A stretch of 20,714 bases of DNA from assembly GCA_964535305.1 (NCBI GenBank), contig CAZHTF010000062.1, positions 1 to 20,714 of the forward strand, given 5' to 3'. Positions 8,618-16,602 of the stretch are shown here, piece after piece. How positions within the stretch are numbered: the stretch's first letter is position 1; every line of letters starts with the position of its first letter. Both the position numbers and the translations under genes were made by a program. This DNA is from CAZHTF01 sp964535305 (GTDB taxonomy: Bacteria > Planctomycetota > Phycisphaerae > UBA1845 > Fen-1342). The notes beneath the pieces were generated by a model. It made no database searches. It was given only the letters and a program-made list of their open reading frames with translations, and was not told where the DNA came from.

Positions 8618-10381
8618 CTACCAGCCCCCGACCGCGCGTGTATCGCCTTCAGCGCGTTCGTGCGGCTCCGGCGGCACGCCCATGTACGCCAGTGTGTCGG
8701 CCAGGATCGCGCCCACCGCCGGGGCGGCCACCGTCCCCCCGTAATAGCCGCCGGCGCTCGGCTTATAGATCGAGACAATCGCGATCGCCCGCGGCTCCTC
8801 GGCCGGAGCACCCCCCAGGAACGAGCCCACGTATGCCCCGGGCTCGTAGCCGCGGCGGATGGCGCTGGCGACCTGGGCCGTGCCGGTTTTTCCGAAGACT
8901 TGGTAATCCGCAATGTCTGCCCGCTTGCCAGTTCCAGTTCGGACGGCTTCGACCAGCGCCTCGAGCCGGAACTTGCGGGCGGTCTGCACCTCTAGCACGC
9001 GCCGCACCAGAATCGGCGCAGAGTGATCTTCGACCAACGTCCCGTCCGCCGCGATGATGCCGCGCACGATCCGCGGGCGATACAGCACACCACCGTTGCA
9101 GAAAACGCTGAAGGCATTTAGCAACTGCAGCGGCGTCGCGCCGATCTCCTGGCCGATCGGGATCGATTGGTCGGAATAGTCCGTCCAGCTCGCCAGCGGA
9201 TTGACCAGGCCGGTGTGCTCGCCCGGCAGCGTGACGCCCGTCGCCTCGCCAAATCCGAAGCGCTTCACAAATTCGTGCAGGCGCGGGCTGCCGACCCGCG
9301 CCCCGAGCAGCCCCATTCCGATGTTGCTGGATTTGCTGATCACTTCGCGGAGCGTCAGCGCTCCGTACGCGTGCGTATCGTTGATGATGCGCGAGCCGAA
9401 CTTGTGCTGCGGGCCATTGATCGCATACACCTCGTCCAGCCGCGTGATCCGTGCCTCGACCGCCGGGGCCGCCACGAATGGCTTGAAAATGCTGCCCGGT
9501 TCATACGCGTCGGCGATCGCGCGATTCCGCGTGATCTCCAGCGCCTCCGCCGCGAGCGGGCCCACCTGAGCATTCGGAAACGGATCGGCCGGGTCAAACG
9601 CCGGATATGTGGCCATCGCCAGGATCTCGCCCGATCCCGGGTGCATCACGACCGCCATGCCCCAGCCGCTCTTGAACGTATCCACCGCGTTCTTCAGGTG
9701 ATATTCGGTGCGCTGCTGAATGTGCGCTTCGAGCGTCAGCACCACGCTGTGCCCGTCGCGCGGCGGTTCGTACTCGTCGAATCGCTGTCGCAGCAGGCGA
9801 CGCCGCGCATCGACGACCGCGGCCTGCTTGCCGTCGCTGCCGCTCAGAATTGCGTCGAATTGCTGCTCGACCCCGGCCAGGCCGTGCTGATCGGCGCCGA
9901 CAAAGCCCAGCACCTGCGCCGCCATCGTCCCGAATGGATACACGCGCTTCGGCTCGTACACCACGCCGAATGCGTTCAAGCGCCGCGCGCGGCGGACGTC
10001 GTTGAATGCCGTCAGCGTCGCGTCGCTGATGTCGCGCTGAATCCAGACGAAGCCACGCTCGCGCTTTTCGAGCAGCAGCCGCTCGAGCTCGCTGGGTCGC
10101 ATACCCAGCACGGGCGCCAGCGAGTGCGCCGCGTAGCGCGGATCGTCGACCAGCGTCGCGTCGGCGTAAATCGACGGACGCCGCTTGGCACCCGCCAGCA
10201 CGCGTCCGGCCGCGTCCAAAATGTCGCCACGCTGCGCCGGGATCACGAACGAGCCGGCCTGCTGCTTCTCGGCCTTGCGCCGCAGCTCGGCGCCCTGCGT
10301 CTCTTCCAGGTAGATCAGCCGACCGCCGCCGCCCAGCAGCGCCAGCGCCGCAAGCGACAGGATGATCGTCGCGGCCCGCAT
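8618..10381 (-). CDS. ftsI: Class B penicillin-binding protein (FtsI/PBP3-like transpeptidase)
   Basis: A 587-residue septal-type transpeptidase that crosslinks stem peptides outside the membrane and partners FtsW. There is one N-terminal membrane segment (about 5-24), a dimerisation/pedestal domain starting at IPAQRGDILDAAGRVLA (about 47-63), and a transpeptidase domain. The three active-site motifs are visible: SIFK (S297, K300), SSN (351-353) and KTGT (498-501). The sequence ends shortly after the catalytic domain, with no PASTA domains. The start ATG at 10381 shares its A with the TGA of the upstream ftsL-like gene (TGATG), indicating translational coupling. Assignment to FtsI rather than PBP2 rests on the dcw context. 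Confidence 0.95.
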   Translation of the reverse strand: MRAATIILSLAALALLGGGGRLIYLEETQGAELRRKAEKQQAGSFVIPAQRGDILDAAGRVLAGAKRRPSIYADATLVDDPRYAAHSLAPVLGMRPSELERLLLEKRERGFVWIQRDISDATLTAFNDVRRARRLNAFGVVYEPKRVYPFGTMAAQVLGFVGADQHGLAGVEQQFDAILSGSDGKQAAVVDARRRLLRQRFDEYEPPRDGHSVVLTLEAHIQQRTEYHLKNAVDTFKSGWGMAVVMHPGSGEILAMATYPAFDPADPFPNAQVGPLAAEALEITRNRAIADAYEPGSIFKPFVAAPAVEARITRLDEVYAINGPQHKFGSRIINDTHAYGALTLREVISKSSNIGMGLLGARVGSPRLHEFVKRFGFGEATGVTLPGEHTGLVNPLASWTDYSDQSIPIGQEIGATPLQLLNAFSVFCNGGVLYRPRIVRGIIAADGTLVEDHSAPILVRRVLEVQTARKFRLEALVEAVRTGTGKRADIADYQVFGKTGTAQVASAIRRGYEPGAYVGSFLGGAPAEEPRAIAIVSIYKPSAGGYYGGTVAAPAVGAILADTLAYMGVPPEPHERAEGDTRAVGGW

Positions 10382-10680
10382 CAGCGATCGCCTTTCTTGG
10401 GTTTGGCCGGCTGCGTCGCGGGCGCGGCGCCTTCGGCCGTGCCAGAGAGCCGCAGCTCGGCGACGCGCTCGCGAATCGTCGATGGATTCCGCAGCCGGGC
10501 CAACTCCAGCTCCTGCTCGCGGATCTCGCGCATGCGCGCCTGAGTGCGGCGTTCAACTTCGCTCGTGTGAAAATCGAGCCGCGTCGCCTCGGCCCGCAGC
10601 GTGACGATTGTGAGCAGCACCGCCAGCGCAGCAGTCAGGATGAGCACCAGTCGCACGACAGACATGCCCGCCATTCTCAC
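10381..10680 (-). CDS. FtsL/DivIC-like small membrane protein
   Basis: A 99-residue protein with a short cytoplasmic N-terminus, one hydrophobic segment (about 8-27, VVRLVLILTAALAVLLTIVTL), then a charged helix rich in Glu and Arg (about 35-70) with coiled-coil character, and a Pro/Lys tail. This is the size and topology of the divisome proteins FtsL and DivIC, which are too divergent to identify by motif. It lies where ftsL belongs, directly before ftsI, and its stop overlaps the ftsI start by one base. Start candidates are GTG 10680, ATG 10674 and ATG 10665; none has a strong Shine-Dalgarno. The role in the divisome is inferred from position and topology only. Confidence 0.78.
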   Translation of the reverse strand: MRMAGMSVVRLVLILTAALAVLLTIVTLRAEATRLDFHTSEVERRTQARMREIREQELELARLRNPSTIRERVAELRLSGTAEGAAPATQPAKPKKGDR

Positions 10681-10734
10681 GCGCCGCGGACGCCTCGCAA
10701 ACGGCTCCCGCGCGGCCGCGCGGCGCCACCCGGC

Positions 10735-12009
10735 CTACGTATCCACACCGGCGCCTCCGGGTACACGCAGACGCTTGCCCGATGGCACGCGCTCCGACTC
10801 GCGCAGCCCGTTCAACTCGGCAATCTCGCGCCAGCGCCGACCGTCTTTCAAATGCCGCTGCGCAACGTCGCGCAGCGACTCGCCGCGCTGCACAGTCACC
10901 CACTGCGTCTTGCCGCTGCGATTCGCGGGCGTGCCGCTCGCCGCGCGGGCCGTGCTCGACTTGGGCTGCGTAGATTTCGTCGCACCGGCAGGCTTTGCAG
11001 TGCTTGCCTTGGGCGATTGCCGGCTGACCGAGGCGGTTTGACGAGCCGCACCGCGATCCGCAGAAGCGGGCGGCTTGTTACCCGCGGCGCTACGCGCGGG
11101 TTGCGCCGCGGCCGGCTTCGCAGGCGGTTTCGCCGCAGATGCAATTCCGGGCGGAGCCGTCATGTTCGTGAGCGGCGCCGCGGCGGCGGGCTTCGCGCCA
11201 CGGACCGTCCCTGTGCCGTTCGGCATCGGATCGCTCACAGGCTTGGCGCTGGCCAGCGCCGGAATGTTCAGTGTCTCGCCCGCCAACACACGCCCGCTGC
11301 GCTTCTTCAAGTTCGGGTTTGCGTCCAGCAGCGTGCGCAGCGTTTTTGCGTCGTCGCGTCCTAGCAGCGCCCGCGCGATCCGCGTCAGATTCTCGCCGGT
11401 CTTCACCGTGTAGCGCGTTGGCCCGGCCGATGCCGCAGTCGCCGCAGGAGCTACACCGCCGCTCGCGCCGACGCGCTGCCCCGTATCCGCATCCGCGCTC
11501 ATCGGTCGCGCTGCGCTCGTCGGCGAAGCCGCGGCGGTTAGCGCGGGCTGCAGCGACGTCGTTTGCGGAGTCTCGCTCATCAATTCCGGATCCGTGCGCG
11601 CTGCACCATCACGCGCAACCAGCGGCTCGGCATCCGTCGCCGGGACGCCGGTGCTCGCTGCGCTGCTCGCATCGGACGCAGCCACAAGCGGCGCCTTGGG
11701 CGGTACGTGCAGCGGCGGGAGCGCTTCACGCGAACTCAGCGGAATCGTCGGCCCGGCCGCAACGGGCTGCATCGTGCTGGGCGATTCGCGTCGCTCAATC
11801 GGCGCGCTCGCAGCGCTCGGCCGCGAAAAACGCCGCGATATGCCGTTATCCCCCGCGTATACGGTTCGCGTCGGCGGATCATTCGGATATTGCGCGGTGA
11901 GCGAGGCCGGCACCTCCACCAGCGGCCGCGTCACCTGGTTCACAAGCCAGCAGATGCCACCGATGAATGAAAGACAGACCAGCGACGCCAGCTTGACGTT
12001 CAACCCCAT
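10735..12009 (-). CDS. Membrane-anchored protein with two LysM domains
   Basis: A 424-residue protein with one N-terminal hydrophobic segment (about 6-24) and no obvious signal-peptidase site, so it is probably a membrane-anchored periplasmic protein. A long Ala/Pro/Ser/Thr-rich linker follows. Then come LysM1 (about 199-250, RYTVKTGENLTRIARALLG to ETLNIPAL), a second Ala/Pro/Lys-rich linker, and LysM2 at the C-terminus (about 369-417, WVTVQRGESLRDVAQRHL to GKRLRVPG). LysM modules bind N-acetylglucosamine-containing glycans such as peptidoglycan. The start ATG 12009 is set by AAGGAGG five bases upstream; the frame is open to 12141, but that part overlaps rsmH. It sits between rsmH (25 bp) and the ftsL-like gene (54 bp), a position with no LysM gene in E. 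coli or B. subtilis dcw clusters. A division-site anchor is plausible. Confidence 0.9.
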   Translation of the reverse strand: MGLNVKLASLVCLSFIGGICWLVNQVTRPLVEVPASLTAQYPNDPPTRTVYAGDNGISRRFSRPSAASAPIERRESPSTMQPVAAGPTIPLSSREALPPLHVPPKAPLVAASDASSAASTGVPATDAEPLVARDGAARTDPELMSETPQTTSLQPALTAAASPTSAARPMSADADTGQRVGASGGVAPAATAASAGPTRYTVKTGENLTRIARALLGRDDAKTLRTLLDANPNLKKRSGRVLAGETLNIPALASAKPVSDPMPNGTGTVRGAKPAAAAPLTNMTAPPGIASAAKPPAKPAAAQPARSAAGNKPPASADRGAARQTASVSRQSPKASTAKPAGATKSTQPKSSTARAASGTPANRSGKTQWVTVQRGESLRDVAQRHLKDGRRWREIAELNGLRESERVPSGKRLRVPGGAGVDT

Positions 12010-12034
12010 CGGCGCCTCCTTGCCAATGCCAACC

Positions 12035-12949
12035 CTACGCGGCCATTGCCCGCCGCGCCACCCGCAGTTTCGCACTTCGGCTGCGTGGATTCTGAGTACG
12101 TTCGCGCGACTCCGCAACCACCGGGCGGCGCGTGATTTCAACGCACATGCCCGCGGCGCTCGCCTTGCGCAGCGCCTCTTTTACGATGCCATCTTCCAGA
12201 CTGTGAAAGCTGATGACCGCGAGCACCCCGCCCGGCCGCAGCAGCCCGAAGGCGCCGCTCATGAACCGCCGTAGGTTCTCAAACTCCGAATTCACCGCGA
12301 CGCGCAGCGCCTGAAAGACGCGCGTCGCCGGGTGCGTCTTACCGCCCACTTCACCAGCCTGCGCGAGGGCCGACTCCACCGCCCGCGCCAGCACCAACGT
12401 GGTCGTGATTCGGCCGGTGTGCCGCACCTGGCAGATGCGCTTGGCGATCTTGCGGCTCAGCCCTTCCTGCCCGAATTCATAAAACATGTCCGCCAGCTCG
12501 CGCTCGCTCAGGCTGTTCACCAGATCCACGGCGCGCGTCGGCAGGGAGCGGTCGAAACGCATATCGAGCGGACCGTCGCGGTCGAATGAGAACCCGCGGG
12601 CAGCATCGTCGATCTGTGCAGAGTTCGCACCCAGGTCCAGCAAGACCAGGTCCGCCGCCTCAAACCCCTGCGCGCGGAGCGCTTCCGCCGCGTCCGCATA
12701 GTTTGCCTGTAGCAGCCGCAGCCGTGCTCCGGCAAATTGCGCGAGGCGTTCACGGGCCAAGGTCAGCATGGCGTCGTCAACATCCAGACCGATATACACG
12801 CCGTCAGGCGCGATCCGCGGCAGAATCGCGAGCGCGTGCCCGCCGAGCCCCAGCGTGCCATCGAGCACGATCTGCCCCGGCGCCGGCTGCGCAAGCTCCA
12901 GGATTGCATCGACAAGTACCGGCTGATGGTCGAATTGCGGCAGGGCCAC
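12035..12949 (-). CDS. rsmH: 16S rRNA (cytosine(1402)-N(4))-methyltransferase
   Basis: RsmH (MraW) methylates N4 of C1402 in 16S rRNA with SAM. With the start used here it has 304 residues and carries HQPVLVDAIL (8-17), the SAM-binding DGTLGLGGHA (30-39), LLDLGANSAQID (103-114), GPLDMRFD (126-133), HPATRVFQALRVAVN (206-220), ISFHSLEDGIVK (246-257) and NPRSRSAKLRV (287-297). The start is uncertain. GTG 12949 gives the family's usual N-terminus but has no good ribosome site. GTG 13024, ATG 13117 and ATG 13144 are in frame and would add 25, 56 or 65 residues that do not resemble the family. It is the second gene of the cluster, downstream of mraZ after an unusual gap. Confidence 0.96.
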   Translation of the reverse strand: MALPQFDHQPVLVDAILELAQPAPGQIVLDGTLGLGGHALAILPRIAPDGVYIGLDVDDAMLTLARERLAQFAGARLRLLQANYADAAEALRAQGFEAADLVLLDLGANSAQIDDAARGFSFDRDGPLDMRFDRSLPTRAVDLVNSLSERELADMFYEFGQEGLSRKIAKRICQVRHTGRITTTLVLARAVESALAQAGEVGGKTHPATRVFQALRVAVNSEFENLRRFMSGAFGLLRPGGVLAVISFHSLEDGIVKEALRKASAAGMCVEITRRPVVAESRERTQNPRSRSAKLRVARRAMAA

Positions 12950-13280
12950 GAGAAAACCTGCAAGCACCTGAACCAACTGCGCAGGCGCGCGCGCAGGCCA
13001 CGAGGAAATGATACTCGCCTTCACGCAATTCGCACCCCACCCGCGCGATCCATCGCAAAGGTGGGCGGCCGCTGCTGCTCCTCCATGAGCCGCACACGGC
13101 CGGCGGATGGGCGGCATCCACTTCCGCCCCTCAGATCGACGCAATCATCCATCGCTCGTGAACGCGGAGCCCTCGGCGAAAAGACCCCGAACGTCGACCT
13201 GATAGCTGCCTGGGTCGGGATGGCGCCGCAGTGCGACGCCACCCCGCTTGGACCACTCGCTGAACCCAAACCCAAATCCG
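12950..13280 (-). other. Unassigned spacer between mraZ and rsmH
   Basis: This stretch of 331 bp separates two genes that are usually nearly adjacent. In one minus-strand frame an 87-codon ORF (13021-13284) starts at a TTG overlapping the mraZ stop and ends at a TGA overlapping the in-frame GTG at 13024 of rsmH. Both overlaps look like coupling, but third-position GC is lower than in neighbouring genes and the product resembles nothing I know. The mraZ-proximal end has a short GGTTTGGGTTTGGGTT run on the minus strand. Alternatives are an N-terminal extension of rsmH or an untranslated spacer. Confidence 0.4.
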
Positions 13281-13775
13281 TCAATTCGCGTCGCGGGCAG
13301 CTTGTGCCGCCGCAGCGTCGCGCATCTTTGCAATTTCCTCTGCGGCCCGTGCCCGCTGCGCCGGATACTCCGTCCAGCGCTCCAGCTCGAACTTCTCGAA
13401 GGCCGCCTTACTCCAGAGCTCCATGTGATCGCGCACGCCGATCAACACGACATCCCGCTCCAGGCCAGCCCGCTTCAGCAAGCGCGCCGGAATCAGCACG
13501 CGCCCCTGGTCATCCGGGTCGAGCAACCAGGTCTGCGAACTCTCGAACTGCAGCCACGCCAACGCTTCATCCGAGAGGCGATCGGATGCCGGCGTATCCT
13601 GCCGCCCGCGCTCAAAAACCAGATCGGGATACAGGTCAAGCGTTCCCAGACGCCTTCCCGGAAGAACATAGAAACAGCGACCGTGCTTTTCCGGATTCAG
13701 CTTGCTTCGGACGGCGTACGGAATCGAAAGCCGATTCTTCGAGTCGATGGTCAGCTCGTGCGTACCAACGAACAT
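13281..13775 (-). CDS. mraZ: Transcriptional regulator MraZ
   Basis: MraZ is a DNA-binding protein with two tandem SpoVT/AbrB-like half-domains. It assembles into a ring and represses or modulates its own dcw operon. The 164-residue product starts MFVGTHELTIDSKNRLSIP. Its first AbrB module has DSKNRLSIP (11-19); the second has DPDDQGRVLIP (86-96) followed by VLIGVRDHMELWS (110-122). The C-terminal tail is Ala/Glu/Arg-rich and longer than in the E. coli protein (152 residues). It is the first gene of the minus-strand cluster, as is usual, and the TGGG ladder just upstream fits autoregulation. Confidence 0.96.
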   Translation of the reverse strand: MFVGTHELTIDSKNRLSIPYAVRSKLNPEKHGRCFYVLPGRRLGTLDLYPDLVFERGRQDTPASDRLSDEALAWLQFESSQTWLLDPDDQGRVLIPARLLKRAGLERDVVLIGVRDHMELWSKAAFEKFELERWTEYPAQRARAAEEIAKMRDAAAAQAARDAN

Positions 13776-13782
13776 CGCGGCC

Positions 13783-13818
13783 CGCCCGCTGACCCCACTT
13801 CATCCCACTTGCTTCCCT
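13783..13818 (-). promoter_or_regulatory. Candidate MraZ operator (TGGG-box ladder)
   Basis: On the minus strand just upstream of mraZ lie AGGGA (13814-13818), TGGGA (13803-13807) and TGGGG (13793-13797). Their spacings are 11 and 10 bp, and a further GGG follows about 9 bp on. Known MraZ sites are direct TGGGN repeats at one-helical-turn spacing, so this matches the published type of operator. The site lies between the candidate promoter and the start codon. Confidence 0.7.
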
Positions 13819-13828
13819 ACACAGGACA

Positions 13829-13856
13829 ATCCTACCACACACCCGGCCGGATGCAA
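13829..13856 (-). promoter_or_regulatory. Candidate promoter of the mraZ/dcw operon
   Basis: On the minus strand TTGCAT (13851-13856) and TAGGAT (13829-13834) are separated by 16 bp. The -35 match is modest and the -10 match is four of six. The expected start of transcription falls at about 13822, right beside the TGGG ladder, which supports the pairing. It is a prediction from sequence alone. Confidence 0.4.
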
Positions 13857-13884
13857 GTTGTTTCCGCATAGGACGCTCTTTTTT

Positions 13885-13912
13885 TTGACTCTGCCGACAC
13901 CTGAGCTAACCT
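13885..13912 (+). promoter_or_regulatory. Weak candidate promoter for the surface-protein genes
   Basis: On the + strand TTGACT (13885-13890) follows a run of eight T. After 16 bp comes TAACCT (13907-13912), a poor -10. The element lies in the divergent region between mraZ and the exported protein gene at 14083. It would leave a 5' leader of about 165 nt. I see no better candidate in 13857-14082. Confidence 0.25.
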
Positions 13913-14082
13913 TCTTAGGTCACGCTACTACTTCATGCTCGGACTCTCCGCGGCAGGAGGATTCGCCGCTCGCTGGTCGACGGTCGTACGCCTGTTTACG
14001 CGTATCTTTCTGTAGTTCGGGTTCGCGTCGGGGCACTGCGCGCCGACCGCGCCCGTCAGTCCTTCAACTCAGGAGTCGAAAG

Positions 14083-16146
14083 ATGAGAACACGTCTTGCG
14101 GTCTCAAGCGCACTCGCGCTGATTGCCCTAATCACGCCGCTCAGCGTTGCCCAGGTACCGCTCGATTCCGAAATCACATACCAGGGCCGGCTGCGGATTG
14201 GCGGCAGCCTGCCGAATGTCGCCACGACAGTTCGCTTTCAGTTATTTGACGCACCGGTCGCCGGCGCGTTGCTGGGCACGGACACGAACGTCGTAATCCC
14301 GAATAACGGGCTGTTTACGACGATCATCGATTTCGGCTTTCCGCCGTTTACCGCCGCGCTGGACGAGCGCTGGCTCGAGCTGGCGGTCTTTGACGGCGTC
14401 GCGTTCAACATTCTGACGCCGCGCCAGCCGCTGACGGCGACGCCGTTTGCGCTGAACGCGGCCTCGGCGGCCAGCGCGGTCAGCGCCGGAAACGCGAGCA
14501 CTTTGGACGGTATCGATTCGAGCGCGTTTCTGCGCAGCAACGTGGCTGACGCCTACACCGCCGGCACGCTGACGTTCAACGCCGGCACGACGCTCGACGT
14601 CAACGGCACGTTCCAGGCGCCATCGATGATCGACGGCGACAACGTCGCGTTTTTCGTCGACCCCTCCAACACCGGGAACGCCGCGGCCCTAGCCGGCAGC
14701 ATTTCAATGCAGCCGGGCGAAGGGATCTCGGTCAACAACGGCTCGCTGACGTTGGGCGGCGCCAACGTCATCGTCAACCTGGGCGACTCCAGCGCCGACC
14801 AGGTGATCGTTCCCGCTGGCGAGTTCTACATCCGCACAAGCGAAGGCACGTCGAGCATCTTCTTCTTCGAAGACGGGCTGGCAACCGGTGAAAGCTTCGC
14901 TTGGAACGACACGACCGACAATTTCACGTGCAGTGACGACGTCAGCATCACCGGCACGCTGACTGTTTCCGGAGACATCATCGCCAACGGCGACATCGTC
15001 GTGCCCGTCGGCGCCCAGGTGAACATCGCGCCGGCGCGCGACTGGACCTTTGCGGGTGCAAACATCATCATCCGCGCCGGCGACTCCTCCGCCGATCAGC
15101 TCGTCGTCCCCGCCAAAGACCTCTTCATGAGCGACACGACGGTCGTACTCGACGGCGATCAGACGATATTTTTCACCGACACGGCGATCGCGACCAACAA
15201 CTTTCTCCGCTGGGATGATTCGCGCGTCATCGCCTGCGCCGACAACATCGGCAACATCGACTCGGCCTTCGACTGGCACATCGAGGACAACGTCAACGCC
15301 GCCTGGCTCTTTAGCAGCGCCGGCTCAGACGTGGAGGCCACCATCGATGAGACCGGCAACATGAACATCGATGGCACGCTCACGACCTCGAACGGCTGCG
15401 ACTTGGCCGAGGCGTTTCTCGGCGCGGCGAGCCTGACGCCGGGCACGGTTGTCGTGCTTAACCCGGCGCAGCCGGAAGGCGTAGTCGCTTCGAGCGCCGC
15501 GTACCAGGCCGGCATCGTCGGCGTCGTCTCGACCGCGCCGGGCGTTGTGCTGCGCGGCGCCACCGTGGATTCGCACCCGCTGCACGCGCAGATGAAGGCC
15601 GCGGACGCGGCGGGCGCCGTCACCGACGCCGAACGGGCCGTGCTCGAGCAGCTCGCGGTGCTCGAAGCGGTCGATCCGGCGGACGATGACGCGGCCCGCG
15701 CCGCGCACGCCGCCCAGCTCGACAGCCTGAAGGCCGAACTGGCCGCCTTTGAGGCGCAGCGCAAGCCGGCCGAAGATCTCAAGACGCAACTGGAAGCCCA
15801 ACTCGACGGCTGGACGCGCGGCAACATCGACGTCGCGCTCGTCGGCCGCGTGCCCGTCCGCGTCAGCGGAACGGTGCAGCCCGGGCAGTATCTGACGACC
15901 AGCGACATCCCCGGCGTCGCGATGGCCATGACGCAGCCCGGCCCGACCATCGGCGTCGCGCTTTCCGCGTTCAACGGGAGCGGCGAAGGCAGCGTGGTTG
16001 TGCTGATTCAGCCGGGCTGGTTCGGCGGTTCATCGGAGTCGCGCAGCGCGCCCGGAGTCGAGGCGCTCCGCGCCGAAAACGCCGAGTTGCGCGCGCGGCT
16101 GGAGGCGCTCGAGCGTGCGGTCGCGGCCCTGGTGGAATCGCGCTAA
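14083..16146 (+). CDS. Exported fibre-like surface protein
   Basis: A 687-residue protein with a signal peptide (1-23, cleaved near SVAQ/VP). The N-terminal module ITYQGRLRIGGSLPNV...FQLFD, with the PLTATPFALNAASA segment (about 116-130), is common to exported bacterial fibre- or tail-like proteins. The middle holds beta-rich units repeated internally: GGANVIVNLGDSSADQVIVP (about 225-244) recurs as GANIIIRAGDSSADQLVVP (about 325-343). The C-terminal domain (about 439-643) runs from CDLAEAFLGAASLTPGTVVVL through GRVPVRVSGTVQPGQYLTTSDIPGVAM to VVVLIQPGW. It is split by an Ala/Glu/Leu-rich helical insert (about 498-578). The end (about 657-685, EALRAENAELRARLEALERAV) is a leucine-zipper-like coiled coil, suggesting oligomers. 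ATG 14083 is set by AGGAG seven bases upstream; the frame is open to 13702, but that part is intergenic. The ligand is unknown. Confidence 0.88.
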   Translation: MRTRLAVSSALALIALITPLSVAQVPLDSEITYQGRLRIGGSLPNVATTVRFQLFDAPVAGALLGTDTNVVIPNNGLFTTIIDFGFPPFTAALDERWLELAVFDGVAFNILTPRQPLTATPFALNAASAASAVSAGNASTLDGIDSSAFLRSNVADAYTAGTLTFNAGTTLDVNGTFQAPSMIDGDNVAFFVDPSNTGNAAALAGSISMQPGEGISVNNGSLTLGGANVIVNLGDSSADQVIVPAGEFYIRTSEGTSSIFFFEDGLATGESFAWNDTTDNFTCSDDVSITGTLTVSGDIIANGDIVVPVGAQVNIAPARDWTFAGANIIIRAGDSSADQLVVPAKDLFMSDTTVVLDGDQTIFFTDTAIATNNFLRWDDSRVIACADNIGNIDSAFDWHIEDNVNAAWLFSSAGSDVEATIDETGNMNIDGTLTTSNGCDLAEAFLGAASLTPGTVVVLNPAQPEGVVASSAAYQAGIVGVVSTAPGVVLRGATVDSHPLHAQMKAADAAGAVTDAERAVLEQLAVLEAVDPADDDAARAAHAAQLDSLKAELAAFEAQRKPAEDLKTQLEAQLDGWTRGNIDVALVGRVPVRVSGTVQPGQYLTTSDIPGVAMAMTQPGPTIGVALSAFNGSGEGSVVVLIQPGWFGGSSESRSAPGVEALRAENAELRARLEALERAVAALVESR

Positions 16147-16170
16147 GCGCGAAACTCGGGAGAATAAGCA

Positions 16171-16602
16171 ATGAAAGCACAATTCTTGCCGAATCGCGCA
16201 GCAACGGCGGCGATCACCGTGCTCGCCGCGCTGCTCCTAACAACGCCGCTGGCGTCAGCGCAATACGCCGTCGACTGGTACACCGTCGACGGTGGCGGCT
16301 TCACATTCAGCACCTTCGGCGGCGGGTTCTACGAAATCGGCGGCACGATCGGCCAACACGACGCTGGCGTGCACACCGGCGGCGCCGGCTTCTTCGAAAT
16401 CCGCGGCGGGTTCTGGGTGCCAAACATCGCCATCCCCTGCCCCGGCGACCTCAACGGCGACCGGCGCGTCGATGAATCCGACCTCGGCGCGTTGCTCGCA
16501 AGTTGGCTCATGGGACCCGGCGGCGACGCCGACGGCGATCTCGACACCGACGAGTCCGACCTTGGCATTCTTCTGTCAAACTGGCAGACGAGCTGCCCGT
16601 AA
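16171..16602 (+). CDS. Small exported dockerin-like protein
   Basis: A 143-residue protein with a signal peptide (1-30, TPLASA/Q). Next is a glycine-rich module (about 36-83) with YTVDGGG, EIGGTIGQHDAG and EIRGGFW, a pattern I associate with exported planctomycete proteins. It ends in two dockerin/EF-hand-like repeats, DLNGDRRVDESDLGALLASW (93-112) and DADGDLDTDESDLGILLSNW (119-138). These have Asp/Asn at calcium-ligating spacing and are framed by cysteines at 90 and 142. In planctomycetes such C-terminal repeats are frequent on exported proteins; their partner is generally unknown. GGGAG lies eight bases before the ATG. The 24-bp gap to the fibre-like gene suggests one transcript and possibly a joint surface structure. 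Confidence 0.87.
   Translation: MKAQFLPNRAATAAITVLAALLLTTPLASAQYAVDWYTVDGGGFTFSTFGGGFYEIGGTIGQHDAGVHTGGAGFFEIRGGFWVPNIAIPCPGDLNGDRRVDESDLGALLASWLMGPGGDADGDLDTDESDLGILLSNWQTSCP

Noticed and set aside
9167..10543. Long + strand ORF of 458 codons opposite ftsI
   Set aside because: Shadow of ftsI; no domain and very Arg-rich composition.
13021..13284. 87-codon ORF between mraZ and rsmH as a confirmed gene
   Set aside because: Third-position GC is low for this genome and the product is unlike anything known; kept only as an observation.
13879..13886. Run of eight T as an intrinsic terminator
   Set aside because: No GC-rich hairpin precedes it on either strand and no gene ends there.
13702..14082. 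Upstream extension of the fibre-like gene
   Set aside because: The frame is open by chance through the divergent intergenic region and into mraZ; the signal peptide and AGGAG fix the start at 14083.
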